From: Tritrichomonas musculus
Taxonomy: Eukaryota; Parabasalia; Tritrichomonadida; Tritrichomonadidae
Length of the DNA: 64,000 nucleotides
NCBI GenBank assembly: GCA_039105265.1
Contig: JAPFFF010000037.1
Location: 1,331,501-1,395,500 of the forward strand
Direction: 5' to 3'
The stretch's first letter is position 1; the number at the start of each line of letters is the position of its first letter. The translations under genes and the position numbers were made by a program. The notes beneath the pieces were generated by a model. The model was not told the DNA's origin. It worked only from the letters and a program-made list of their open reading frames with translations, and did not search any database. Below are positions 29,886-40,222 of the stretch, one piece after another.

Positions 29886-32220
29886 ATAGGTGGGCCACCA
29901 ATGAATTTTTATAACTTTTGCACCATTAGATAGATTACATATAATAATAAAATAAAATATTAATTATAGTTCATAAATATTAAAGATAAAGTTTTTATGA
30001 ATAATTTAAATTTTCATATTTTTTTTGTAAACTATTCAAATAGTATAGATAAAATCTTTCAAAAATATTTGAAATAATTTTCTCAAAATTAAAAGAATTT
30101 AAAAAGATCATTCAATTTTGATAAGAAAATTTCATTTATTAAGAATAAAAATATCTATTTTAATTTTAAATTAATTGTTTAATTTAATTTTGTTTAAAGT
30201 TATATCTTGTTGATTATAATCAAAGACAAAATATAAAAAGAAATAAATGATTTTTTCTATACCTAAAATTTTGAATATAACAATTGAAGCATGCTATAAA
30301 AATTCGTTTTGAAAAAGTTAGAAATAATCAATTATTAGATTATAATGATTTTGAAAATTTATTAGTATATAATTTATTATAAAATATTTTAAAATATTAT
30401 TTACTATTATATTTATGTTATTAATATTATAATAAAAATATATTATGTTTATTTCTATTTAAATCGCTATATTTATAATTTTTATTAAAACTTAGTTTTT
30501 TTTGAAATTTTAAAAATTTAAATACAGTTTTTTCAACAACGTTATGGAAAAAGTTGATATTCGTTATGGAAACTTTTTCTTAAAAACTTCTTTTCTAAGA
30601 AAAATTTGTATCTGTTATGGAAAAATATCACCAAACTTTTTCTGAGCAATTATTTTTTATCGTTATGGAATTGTAAAGTTATCAATTTTTTTACTCAGAA
30701 AATGAGATATATCGTTATGGAAAAATATGGAAATTCCTCAGAAAAAAATCTTTTAATTTTCTCAATATTTTCTTTGTGAAAAGAATATCATGCAAAAATA
30801 TTGAAAAATGAAAAATTCAAGAAGGAATGCATAGAAAAAATAATTTTAATCATTTTTTTTCTATAAAATTATCTTGCAAAAGACTTTTTTGTTAATCATT
30901 CTTCTGGTTAAAAAGGAATCACATATCAGATTAATGTTAGAAAAGGATATTATTTGAAATTATATTCTTTAATTAGTTTTATGTATTTTGTATTTACAAG
31001 TTTTACCGTAAATCGATAATTTATTATAAGAAACCATGAATAAGGAAACATTAATTACGAAAATAAACATGAATTTATAATTAATTGTTCGAGAAAATGC
31101 TGCATTGAGTATAAATCTTTTTTGAATAAAAAATTCTTTCAATTTTGCACTTTATCTCAATTTCCATATTTATCCATAACGATATATCTCATTTTCTGAG
31201 TAAAAAAATTGATAACTTTACAATTCCATAACGATAAAAAATAATTGCTCAGAAAAAGTTTGGTGATATTTTTCCATAACAGATACAAATTTTTCTTAGA
31301 AAAGAAGTTTTTAAGAAAAAGTTTCCATAACGAATATCAACTTTTTCCATAACGTTGTTGAAAAAACTGTAAATATAAAATAATTTTTATTTTGATTATC
31401 TTTGCTTTTTAAATTTAAAATGAAATATCTCATTTATATATATTTTTAATATATAATTATATTATGAAATTATAATATTAATATAGATTAATTAAATTTA
31501 AATTAAGATATTGCTTTTTCTAAAAATCTCAAAATTTCAATAAGGGAAAAAATATAAAAAATATTTGAAAGCTATTTTTATAAATTGAGAGAAAATTGAA
31601 TAAAAAAAAGCTGATTTTAATTTTTTATGATTTTTTAATAAAGGTCCAATATTCTAGGATATATATCTGATTTTAATTTACCTTTATTTATACCAAATTT
31701 ATTGTTTGACCGTTTATAATTTCTTACCAAGTGGCTCCAAAATTGAATCATTCCGTTAACTAATTCAACTTTTTGAATATGTTTCCCCAACTAACCTTTA
31801 TCTTTGAAGTTATGTTATAACTAACTATATCAATAAAAAGCCTGGGCGATGAAGAAACTAAATATCAAAAAAGAAAACATTTAATTTTTTTATATACTTC
31901 TGAAAATTAAAAATACCTTTTATTTTAACTTTTTAGAGAAATCTATTAATTATTTTATATTGTTTCCAGATCATTCTTGATGTATGACATAGATAATATC
32001 ATAAAATAATAGAAATATGTATTTTAATTCATTTGAACTTGTGATAATGCATATCATGTAATAAAAAAAAAGTTGATGAATATTAGTTCAAAACTTAATT
32101 TAACAACTGCATCCCATCATATATGTGTTATATAAATATATATTATGAAATTGCTGAATAATTCTTAAAATTCGAAGAAAAAAAGAACTTTTTTAAAGTC
32201 AAAAAAAAAAGTGGCCCACC

Positions 32221-32223
<3 letters not shown>
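29886..32223. mobile_element. Element with 13-bp inverted ends sitting in poly-T
   Basis: ATAGGTGGGCCAC at 29886-29898 recurs as its reverse complement at 32211-32223. The left end is preceded by 21 T and the right end continues into a run of about 30 T, so it lies between same-strand T runs, as if it had inserted into or duplicated a poly-T tract. There is no coding region inside: 29900-30520 and 31380-32200 are AT-rich, and a fold-back element occupies 30525-31369. Likely non-autonomous; family unknown. Confidence 0.6.
30525..31369. mobile_element. Fold-back / long-TIR MITE, 845 bp
   Basis: Arms 30525-30735 and 31159-31369 are inverted copies over 211 bp with one visible mismatch. Ends are CAGTTTTTTCAAC; flanking TAAATA occurs at both sides (30519-30524 and 31370-31375), readable either as a 6-bp target duplication or as TA in AT-rich DNA. 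Each arm holds about five copies of GTTATGGAAA or GTTATGGAAT, spaced about 20-55 bases apart, probably recognition sites. The central 420 bp is noncoding. The near identity of the arms suggests recent activity. Confidence 0.85.
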
Positions 32224-32253
<30 letters not shown>

Positions 32254-32699
32254 ATATTAGCTCTTGAAAAATAAGCAAAAACAAAAGAATGGTTAAACAA
32301 CAAATAAAAAAAAGAAAATCAATTGAGAAAAAAAGCAATTTATATATAAAAATAAGTAAATCAAGCATTTTCTAAAATTGAGAGAAAAAAGCATGAAACT
32401 AAGTAGAAAGTATAATAACAAAAGAGATGCATGAAGTATTTGTGGAAAAAAAGTATTTTTTGTAAAATTGAAGACTCGGCAGTAAAACATAATTTGGAAA
32501 ATAAGAAAAAAACATGTTGAAAAGGTTCTAATGAAACATCAAATGAAGTTACATCGATTTGTTAATCAGTAAACGTGAAAAAATGGTCGTATCAGGTAAA
32601 TTGCGATGAAAATTTGTTTTCCTTTTTATAATTTTATGACCTTCTTGTCACTTTTTCATTATTTTATCGTCAAAATTATATGAAAAACTTTGATTTAAT

Positions 32700-32952
32700 G
32701 GGAAGAAATCTTTGTTACGTAGGTTAGAACTTTTCTTATCAAAAAGGGAAATAAACTAATCAAAAAGTTTTGAGTTACATAAGATTTGAATGAGATTTAC
32801 ATACATACATAGGTTATTCTCGTTATTTTTTATTCAAAAAGTATATTGAAAATTCAATTTATCAATGAAAAATCAATTAATTCGAATAATTCTTAAAACT
32901 TACGTAGGTTATTTTGAGATAACAGAATTTTTTCTATTGAGTTACATAAGTT
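32700..32952 (+). repeat. MULE left terminal inverted repeat
   Basis: Starts GGGAAGAAATCTTTGTTACG; pairs with 43594-43846 on the other strand. Contains three of the six left-hand copies of the TTACRTAGGTTA motif. Confidence 0.9.
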
Positions 32953-33090
32953 TATATTGAATATTTGTATTTATTTAAATAATTCTCAAGACTTACATAG
33001 GTTATTTGAGAATTATTTACAATTTTTCAATCAATTTACGTAGGTTATCTTTTTAATTTTCACAATTTTTCAATCAATTTACATAGGTTA
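32715..33090 (+). promoter_or_regulatory. Six subterminal TTACRTAGGTTA motifs of the MULE
   Basis: The 12-base motif occurs at 32715, 32805 (first base A), 32900, 32993, 33036 and 33079, alternating G or A at position 5. The three within the TIR are mirrored at the right end. Such subterminal arrays are typical transposase binding sites; the last copy is 14 bases before the putative start codon, so it could also affect transcription. Confidence 0.7.
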
Positions 33091-33103
33091 AGGTAAAATT
33101 AAA

Positions 33104-33744
33104 ATGAAGAAATTGCCGACTTCTGCAGCTCAATTTCCCCAGGCACCTCAATCATATTCAACTCAATTTTCCAGGGACCTCAATCAAATATACAGCTTAT
33201 AATATATCCACCTCCTCAATACTACCCACCTCCTCTTCAAAATTTTCAACCTTCTCAATATTTTCCACCTCCTCAAAGTTATCAGTCTCCTCAAAGCTAT
33301 CAACCTCATCAGAACTATCAATTTCCTCAAAACTATCAACCTCATCAGAACTATCAACTTCCTCAAAACTATCAACTTCCTCAATACTTCAAACCTCAAG
33401 AGCTTTCAAATGAAGATAAAACGCAAAAGTGCTGGCTTCTTTATGCAGGTGAAAGATCAAAAATATTTTCCAATCATAAAATTAATATTCTTTTAAAACG
33501 ATCTAAATTTCCACAATTTGTATATGATAATAACCACATCTATAAATTTGATTATTACAATAATGATTCTGCATATTATTATTGTGTCAACAAGCACATA
33601 AATACAATTGGCTGTAAAGCAAGAAGAATATTACGAAATAATAATTTAGAATTACCAAAAAAGGAAGATATTGTGAATCATGCTGGAATTGAATGCAATA
33701 TTGAAAACCTTGAAAAGCAAACATTTCATAAAGATTTGATCTAA
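33104..33744 (+). pseudogene. MULE transposase N-terminal part (Pro/Gln-rich and FLYWCH-type zinc finger)
   Basis: An ATG at 33104 opens a Gln/Pro-rich stretch. The frame slips once near 33160, then continues with PPPQSYQSPQSYQPHQNY-type repeats and, from about 33420, a FLYWCH-like finger: KCWLLYAGERSKIF, AYYYCVNKHINTIGCKARRI and VNHAGIEC supply the Cys/Cys/His pattern. The stop at 33742-33744 is made from the last base of the target site and the first bases of the inserted hAT-like element. Skipping the insert, the frame runs on as DLIYFIRNEVREFY, directly into the transposase part at 38973. FLYWCH fingers are the usual DNA-binding part of MULE proteins. Confidence 0.75.
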
Positions 33745-34466
33745 TGTTGCGGCTAAAACCCAAATCTATAGGGGGAATTTTAAAAATAACCCAACCCATG
33801 ATTTTTTTATGGGCGAAGCAAAAAAACTGATCTTTATTTGGCATATTTATTATTATTTTATGTAAAATGTAATAGTATTTTTAATTTTAATACTTTTTTC
33901 ATTTTTTCTTAAATGAAATATAAAAAAAATGTAACCATTTTTAGGTTTTAATGTAACCATCTATAGTATTAAAAAAAAAATATAACCATCTTAAATTTAT
34001 TAATTTCCCGCCTATTTTTTGGGAGCATTGAAAAACTTAAATTCCCATAACATTGAATTTTTTAAAGTCTTTGTTTGATATTTGGCCTTATGGGAGAAAA
34101 CCAAAAAAACCAAAAACCCATAAGGCGAATTTCCCAAACAAAGCATTTAAAATTCACCTTTATGGGTTATGGGCGAAAATCCCAAAATTCCTCTCAATTC
34201 GCCCATACGTTTATTATATATCTTATATCTTGAAATATTTAAGGTTAATAAACAATATTAATTTTTATTTCATATTATTTTTTTGTTTTATAAAATAAAA
34301 ACCTAATAGCATATAATTTAATAAAATGCAAACACTATTTTATCCACAATTCAATATTTTTTAAAAAATTTTAAAGTAAAAAAAAAAAAATGTTTAGTTC
34401 ATTTTTTTTTTTTTTTTTTGACTGTTATTCTAACAGAAGAACTGGCATGAGCTCCACATAGTACTG
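33745..34466. other. Left noncoding arm of the hAT-like element
   Basis: AT-rich DNA with the left group of TTATGGGCG-type motifs, an A run (34378-34390) and a T run (34403-34420). An open frame at 34053-34298 appears to be a by-product of these motifs rather than a gene. Confidence 0.5.
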
Positions 34467-35672
34467 ACTTCACAATACTAAAAGATTCTCATAGTTCTAA
34501 AGGACTTATCAATTCTAAAAGATTCTCACAATTCTACAATCTTTATCAATTCTAAAAGATTCTCACAATTCTACTGACCCTATCAATCCTAAGAGATTCT
34601 CATAATTCCTATATTATAGGAATTATTTGAAGATTCTCACAATTCCTACAGACTTTATCAATTCTAAAAGAATCTCACAATTCTACAGTCTTTATCAATT
34701 CTAAAAGATTCTCACAATTCTACAGTCTTTATCAATTCTAAAAGATTCTCACAATTCCTACAGACTTTATCAATTCTAAAAGATTCTCACAATTCTACAG
34801 TCTTTATCATTCCTATAAGATTCTAACAATTCTACAGTCTTTATCAATCCTATAAGATTCTAACAATTCTACAATCTTTATCAATTCTAAAAGAATCTCA
34901 CAATTCCTACAGACTTAATCAATTCTAAAAGATTCTCACAATTCCTACAGACTTAATCAATTCTAAAAGAATCTCACAATTCCTACAGACTTTATCAATT
35001 CTAAAAGATTCTCACAATTCTACAATCTTTATCAATTCTAAAAGATTCTCACAATTCCTACGGACTTTATCAATTCTAAAAGATTCTCACAATTCTACAG
35101 TCTTTATCAATCCTATAAGATTCTAACAATTCCGACGGACTTTATCAATTCTAAAAGATTCTCACAATTCTACAATCTTTATCAATTCTAAAAGATTCTC
35201 ACAATTCCTACGGACTTTATCAATTCTAAAAGATTCTCACAATTCCTACGGACTTTATCAATTCTAAAAGATTCTCACAATTCCTACGGACTTTATCAAT
35301 TCTAAAAGATTCTCACAATTCTACAATCTTTATCAATTCTAAAAGATTCTCACAATTCCTACAGACTTTATCAATTCTAAAAGATTCTCACAATTCTACA
35401 GTCTTTATCAATTCTAAAAGATTCTCACAATTCTACAATCTTTATTAATTCTAAAAGATTCTCACAATTCCTACAGACTTTATCAATTCTAAAAGATTCT
35501 CACAATTCCTACGGACTTTATCAATTCTAAAAGATTCTCACAATTCCTACAGACTTTATCAATTCTAAAAGATTCTCACAATTCCTACAGACTTTATCAA
35601 TTCTAAAAGATTCTCACAATTCCTACAGACTTTATCAAAGTCTGAAAGATTCTAACAAATCTTACAGACTTT
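34467..35672 (+). repeat. 37/38-bp minisatellite, about 32 units
   Basis: Units read TTCTAAAAGATTCTCACAAT followed by TCCTACAGACTTTATCAA (38 bp) or TCTACAGTCTTTATCAA (37 bp). The two length classes are interspersed, with higher-order blocks repeated, and sequence decay is greatest at the left edge. Each unit has a TAA in one frame and no frame is open for long. There are no unique spacers between units, so it is not a CRISPR-like array. Confidence 0.93.
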
Positions 35673-35903
35673 AATATTTTAAGATTTATATTATATTTAC
35701 ATGATTTTAATAATTACAATTTCTATATCTCTATTTATTTATATCAAATTTCATTATTATATTAATTTCAAGTATCAAATTATTTTTTATTTTAAGTAAT
35801 TTCTATAAAAAATGTTTTTTTATTTACGACCATGACCATTTTCTACTTAGCATGCCACCAAGAAAGAAGGACAAAAAAGCGAAATTGGACCTGTAATACG
35901 TAG

Positions 35904-37892
35904 GTGAAACTATCATGGACTCAACTTGAGCATACAATTGTCCACAGATATAAAAAATATAGAGGAAATGATAAACATTATTACGTCATATGTGCTGACT
36001 CTTTGTTCAATGATGATGGAGTTCGTTGTCAATGTTCAATGGATTATACAAGAGAAGATCATTTCAAATTATGGTTTATGCGTAATGAACACATTTGCAC
36101 TCCAGGCAAAGAAGTTGACCAAATGACATTGCTAGACTTTATACGAAACGAAGATGGTTCTCGGAAGGTGACAATTACTGAAGACAGATTATATGAACAG
36201 ATGGCTATATTCACTGGCAAAAAAAATCTTTCATTAGATGTTTTAGCTTCTGATGAATTTTATGAAATGGCATGTATGTTTATAGCATTTGGTTTAACTC
36301 TTTCATGTTCACATGATCCAATTAATATCGCAAGGAAAGCATTCAATCAGATTGGGAGGGACAAATTGAGATACATAATGATGAATACCGCATACAGAAA
36401 ACACAGAGCAACATTAAACAAGTTTACAGCATTACCATACGCAAGTGTATCAATGGACGAAGGATCAACACAAGGAATTTCAACTTTACATTTTGTTGTA
36501 GAAAGCCCACTTACTAATTTAAAGAGTTATCCATTTTATTCTGTTAGAATGGATGGAGGAAAAGCAAATGATTATATCAAATCAATCCCAAGAGGTTTAC
36601 GACATTTACAATTAGCAGGAGCATCAATTGGATCAATTGTCGTTGATGGAAATACAGCGCAGTTAAAAGCATTGCGCCCAACGTACAAAAAGTCTCTTTA
36701 CAATCAATCAGATATCAATGATATGGAAAAAATTCTTATCATCCCTTGTTTATGCCACAGAATTAATAATTCTTACAAAAGAATAGCACAAAAGAACGAG
36801 CATTTGAAAAAACTTTTAGAAACTCTTCATACTCTATCAGTCCAATATCGAGATAGCAGAAAAGAAATCGGAGCTCTTTGTCCAGCACATAATGATACGA
36901 GATGGTGTTACGATTATGATATTGTTAAGTTTATACTTGATCATAGGAAAAAAGCGCTTGAAGCACGCATAAGATTAGATGAAATTCCAATAATTGATTT
37001 TGAAAAGTTAAAAAAGGTTTTACAAGTATTTAAAGTACTTGTATCTACATTTGAAAATCCTCATACCAAAATGAAAGATTCTTTCATCATTATTGAAAGA
37101 GCAATTAATTGCCTAAATGAATTAAGAAAGAAATTAAATGTTAAATATGCAGAAGAGTTAGCCAGATCACTTGAAGAATACACATTAATGGCAAAAGATG
37201 GAGGTATATGGTCACTTGCATATTGTTTATCGCCAGAAGGTCAAGCTGACATCAGAGAAAGAAACATTCACAGTGCCAATCCAATAGAATACTCGTATCT
37301 GAAGTACTTCCATATTGATGATGAAGAAGAAGATACTGATTCAAACGAAGATGATGAAGACGAGCCAGTCGTTACATTTAAAAGCTCTGATGAAATCCTG
37401 ATGACAATTAATGGGCAGCTCGTAAATGTAGGCCAAACTGATTCTGATGATGATGATGATTTCTATGAAGATTCTGATAATGAAGAAGAAGAAATAGAAG
37501 AAAATGTTTCTGAAGAAGAAGTTTTGCCAGACCCGAATTTTAAAAACTACCTCAAGAGTGCAAAAACAATGTTAAAAGAATTTTTACAATTACGAAAACT
37601 AAATTCTGAAAAGGTGAAAAAAGCTGTTTCTTTATTCAATAAATACATGGAAGACCCTCAACCTTTTGAAGATTATATGATTGGAAATGATAGTTTCACA
37701 TGGACTCAAATCAAAAATACAGAAGAAGGATGGAGTGATATAGGAGACATCGCAGAACGTTTACTTAGTTCTGTTACATCTGAGGCAAGTTGTGAAAGAG
37801 CTATCCCAAGACATCGTTTGATTCATACAAACAGAAGGAAAAAAAGCAAAAAAGAACTTCTTGATGTCAGAATGATACTAGAATCAACATAA
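35904..37892 (+). CDS. hAT-family transposase
   Basis: 662 codons open from a GTG at 35904 just after an in-frame TAG; the first in-frame ATG is at 36039 (codon 46). The region before that ATG contains a possible degenerate zinc finger (VRCQCSMDYT, then NEHIC), so the true start is unclear. A separate short frame, MPPRKKDKKAKLDL (35852), lies just upstream in another frame. hAT landmarks: SMDEGSTQG and IVVDGNTAQL for the acidic residues, CLCHRINN, NDTRWCYDYD (the TRW box), and the C-terminal dimerisation region SEASCERAIPRHR with NRRKKSKKELLDVRM. An Asp/Glu-rich insert occupies about residues 475-545. Few signs of decay besides the start. Confidence 0.85.
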   Translation: MKLSWTQLEHTIVHRYKKYRGNDKHYYVICADSLFNDDGVRCQCSMDYTREDHFKLWFMRNEHICTPGKEVDQMTLLDFIRNEDGSRKVTITEDRLYEQMAIFTGKKNLSLDVLASDEFYEMACMFIAFGLTLSCSHDPINIARKAFNQIGRDKLRYIMMNTAYRKHRATLNKFTALPYASVSMDEGSTQGISTLHFVVESPLTNLKSYPFYSVRMDGGKANDYIKSIPRGLRHLQLAGASIGSIVVDGNTAQLKALRPTYKKSLYNQSDINDMEKILIIPCLCHRINNSYKRIAQKNEHLKKLLETLHTLSVQYRDSRKEIGALCPAHNDTRWCYDYDIVKFILDHRKKALEARIRLDEIPIIDFEKLKKVLQVFKVLVSTFENPHTKMKDSFIIIERAINCLNELRKKLNVKYAEELARSLEEYTLMAKDGGIWSLAYCLSPEGQADIRERNIHSANPIEYSYLKYFHIDDEEEDTDSNEDDEDEPVVTFKSSDEILMTINGQLVNVGQTDSDDDDDFYEDSDNEEEEIEENVSEEEVLPDPNFKNYLKSAKTMLKEFLQLRKLNSEKVKKAVSLFNKYMEDPQPFEDYMIGNDSFTWTQIKNTEEGWSDIGDIAERLLSSVTSEASCERAIPRHRLIHTNRRKKSKKELLDVRMILEST

Positions 37893-38160
37893 TAAAAGCT
37901 ATTTATACAAAAAGTTAATCTTTTATTAATAAAAATTTCTTTTTTTAATATATTTACTTTTTTTTGTTTAATTACTTTTTTAAAATCAAAATAAATTTAA
38001 TTTTATAGAATTCGTACACAAAATTTCGGTTTCTCAGAAATTATTGATATTTTTATATAGTTTATTTTTTATGTGCGAACATTAAAAATTTGAGTTTAAT
38101 TATAAATTTATTCTTAAAATATATATAAATTTTTAGCTTTTTGGACCAATAACCTTTGAA
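37893..38160. other. Spacer after the hAT transposase
   Basis: AT-rich 3' flank; nothing recognised. Confidence 0.4.
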
Positions 38161-38515
38161 TATTTTAAGTAATTTCTATAAAAAAAAGTTATTATTCACA
38201 TCTTCAGAATTTAGAACATAGCCATTTTCTACTTAGCACGGCACCTAGAAAGAAGGACAAAAAAGCGAAATTGGACCTGTAATACGTAGGTGAAACTATC
38301 ATGGACTCAACTTGAGCATACAATTGTCCACAGATATAAAAAATATAGAGGAAATGATAAACATTATTACGTCATATGTGCTGACTCTTTGTTCAATGAT
38401 GATGGAGTTCGTTGTCAATGTTCAATGGATTATACAAGAGAAGATCATTTCAAATTATGGTTTATGCGTAATGAACACATTTGCACTCCAGGCAAAGAAG
38501 TTGGCTAATTGACAC
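38161..38515 (+). repeat. Second partial copy of the hAT transposase 5' end
   Basis: Repeats 35789-36130 with high identity, from TATTTTAAGTAATTTCTATA through codons for EHICTPGKEV, then diverges into GGCTAATTGAC and stops. The upstream ATGCCACC is ACGGCACC here, while the CTGTAATACGTAGGTGAAAC stretch before the open frame is unchanged in both copies. It is either a relic of another related element or a local duplication. Confidence 0.85.
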
Positions 38516-38963
38516 TCAGTAAAGAATATTCTAATAATTAAAACTTTTATAAATAAAAAAATCTTATTATTTAATATATTAACTATTTTTTGGTTAAAAA
38601 ATATAAAAAATGAAAAAAAATATGGATATTTTGACATTTGAACCAATAACATCAAAACATTTTTGTTGTAAAAAATACCATTAGATTAAATATTTTTTAT
38701 CAAGCTTAAAATAATGTAAAATAAATAAATTAATATAAATAAATTATTGTTATAAAAAATTCCAGATCAACATTTTTTATAATCTAAAATGACCAAAAGC
38801 TTTATATGATAATAAAAATAATAATAAAAACATATTTTGCATTCTAACGTTATGAAAAAAAATTCACAAAAACATGGTTATATTTATTATGGGCACAAAA
38901 AAAACTTTTTTATTTTTTATGGGCGAAAAAAAATAACCCATAATCTCCCATACCGGCATCATT
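38516..38963. other. Right noncoding arm of the hAT-like element
   Basis: AT-rich, with TTATGGGC/TTATGGGCG motifs at about 38889, 38918 and, inverted, 38937, and the right terminal repeat ending CCGGCATCATT. Confidence 0.6.
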
Positions 38964-40222
38964 ATTTGATCTATTTCATAAGAAATGAGGTTAGAGAATT
39001 TTATTTAAAAAACAGAAACTGTTTAACTAGAGATTTGCACTATGAAACCCTCAAATGGAATTATATGTGTACAGAAAATCAAATCCAATATTGGATAAAG
39101 GATTTAAGACCAGAGCACTCTGGAAATTTAGCACATTTGAAACTAATGAAGGATGACATTAATCCCAGCCACCAAAGATTATGGGGAAGAATTTATGACG
39201 AAATGAGTGGTATATTAATATTAATGACTGATCTGCATGAGAACTTTTTGATTAAAGCAGACATTTGGTTAGTGGATGGAACATTTAAAACCGCGCCTCA
39301 AGGTTTTGAGCAAGTATTGAATATAATGGGCGTTAATTTAATTGATAAAGTTTATCTAACCTGTGGGCTCATCTTGTTAAAAAGTAAAAAAAAGGACGAT
39401 TATGTAAAAGGTTTTCAACTTTTCCTCAGTCAAATCATAAGTTCACTTCATAATTTAAGACTTAAAGTTGTAATTACTGACTTTGAAAGAGCTTTGATGA
39501 AATCAATTTCAGATACAATAAATTTATTTCATTTAGAAGAAGAATTATCACACCACATTAAAATTCAAGGATGTCTTTTCATTTTTTCTCAATGCCTTGT
39601 CAAAACTTTTTCTAAATACTATCCAAAAAAAAATGTTACAGAAGAAATGAAAAAGGTTCTTTATGTTTTACTATATTCACCATACTTAAAATGGAATGAA
39701 TTAAATAAATTTACAAATAAATTATTGGATATTCATTCAGAAGTTAATCAGTTTTTGTTGTACTTTCAAAAAGTTTGGTTAAGAAACAAAGAAATATGAC
39801 ATGTAGGAGAACATATTGATGAGGCAATTTTAACGAATTGCGCCCTTGAATCATTTCACAAAAGACTAAATTCTGCATTGGAAACTACATCTTCTGTAGA
39901 AAAATTTTGTTATGATCTATATGCTTTTGATATGAAAAATTTAAGAGAAATTAGATCTCGTGATAATGAACCGTTGAAATATAAAAAATTCCTTTCTAAA
40001 AAAGACGAAATATATGAATTGATGAATGAAATTGTGGAAACATATATGAAGAAAAGTGATAATGGACAAATTGATTCAGATTTGCATATTGTTGATGAGG
40101 GCTCAGAAGAATGGTGCGAGTATAACGAAAAAAATAATGAATCATTCAATGGTTTTCTTTTTGAAGATTCTTTGAACAACAATTCTAATATAATTAATCA
40201 ACAAATGAATAGGATTTTATAG
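38964..40222 (+). pseudogene. MULE transposase catalytic part
   Basis: Continues the frame of 33104-33742 after the hAT-like insert. Catalytic region: DIWLVDGTFKTAPQGFEQVL (first Asp at about nt 39275), then KVVITDFERALMKSI (second Asp), and downstream QGCLFIFSQCLVK, the place of the Cys/His region before the catalytic Glu. A TGA at 39797-39799 interrupts the frame; it continues in frame with HVGEHIDEAILTNCALESFHKRLN, a typical MULE segment, so a Trp TGG to TGA change is likely. The frame ends at a TAG (40220-40222) whose TA is the mariner target site. Upstream of 38964 the open frame is fortuitous hAT-element DNA. Confidence 0.8.

Larger units (their letters stand above)
33743..38963. mobile_element. 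hAT-like transposon nested in the MULE
   Basis: ATTTGATCT flanks the insert on both sides (33734-33742 and 38964-38972): 9 matching bases, or the 8 expected for hAT plus one by chance. The ends are imperfect inverted repeats: AATGTTGCGG at the left, and AATGATGCCGG read inward from the right. Short motifs built on TTATGGGCG or its complement cluster near both ends (33776-33815, 34084-34205, 38889-38955), as expected for hAT subterminal sites. Inside are a roughly 1.2-kb minisatellite, a 662-codon hAT transposase and a partial second copy of the transposase 5' end. Because the transposase is open, this is probably the younger of the two large elements, as its nesting also requires. Confidence 0.8.

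Noticed and set aside
34053-34298. 81-codon open frame in the hAT-like element
   Set aside because: Formed by the TTATGGGCG-type subterminal motifs; no protein features.
34467-35672. CRISPR-like array
   Set aside because: Units abut each other with no unique spacers, and the context is a eukaryotic transposon.
35886-35904. Short intron at CTGTAATACGTAGGTG joining the leader frame to the hAT frame
   Set aside because: No GTAYGT donor or ACTAAC...CAG acceptor as known for trichomonad introns; GT...AG removal puts a TGA in frame.
38837-38963. Start of the MULE catalytic frame at 38837
   Set aside because: This stretch is the right arm of the hAT-like insert and is only accidentally open; real MULE sequence begins at the target site (38964).
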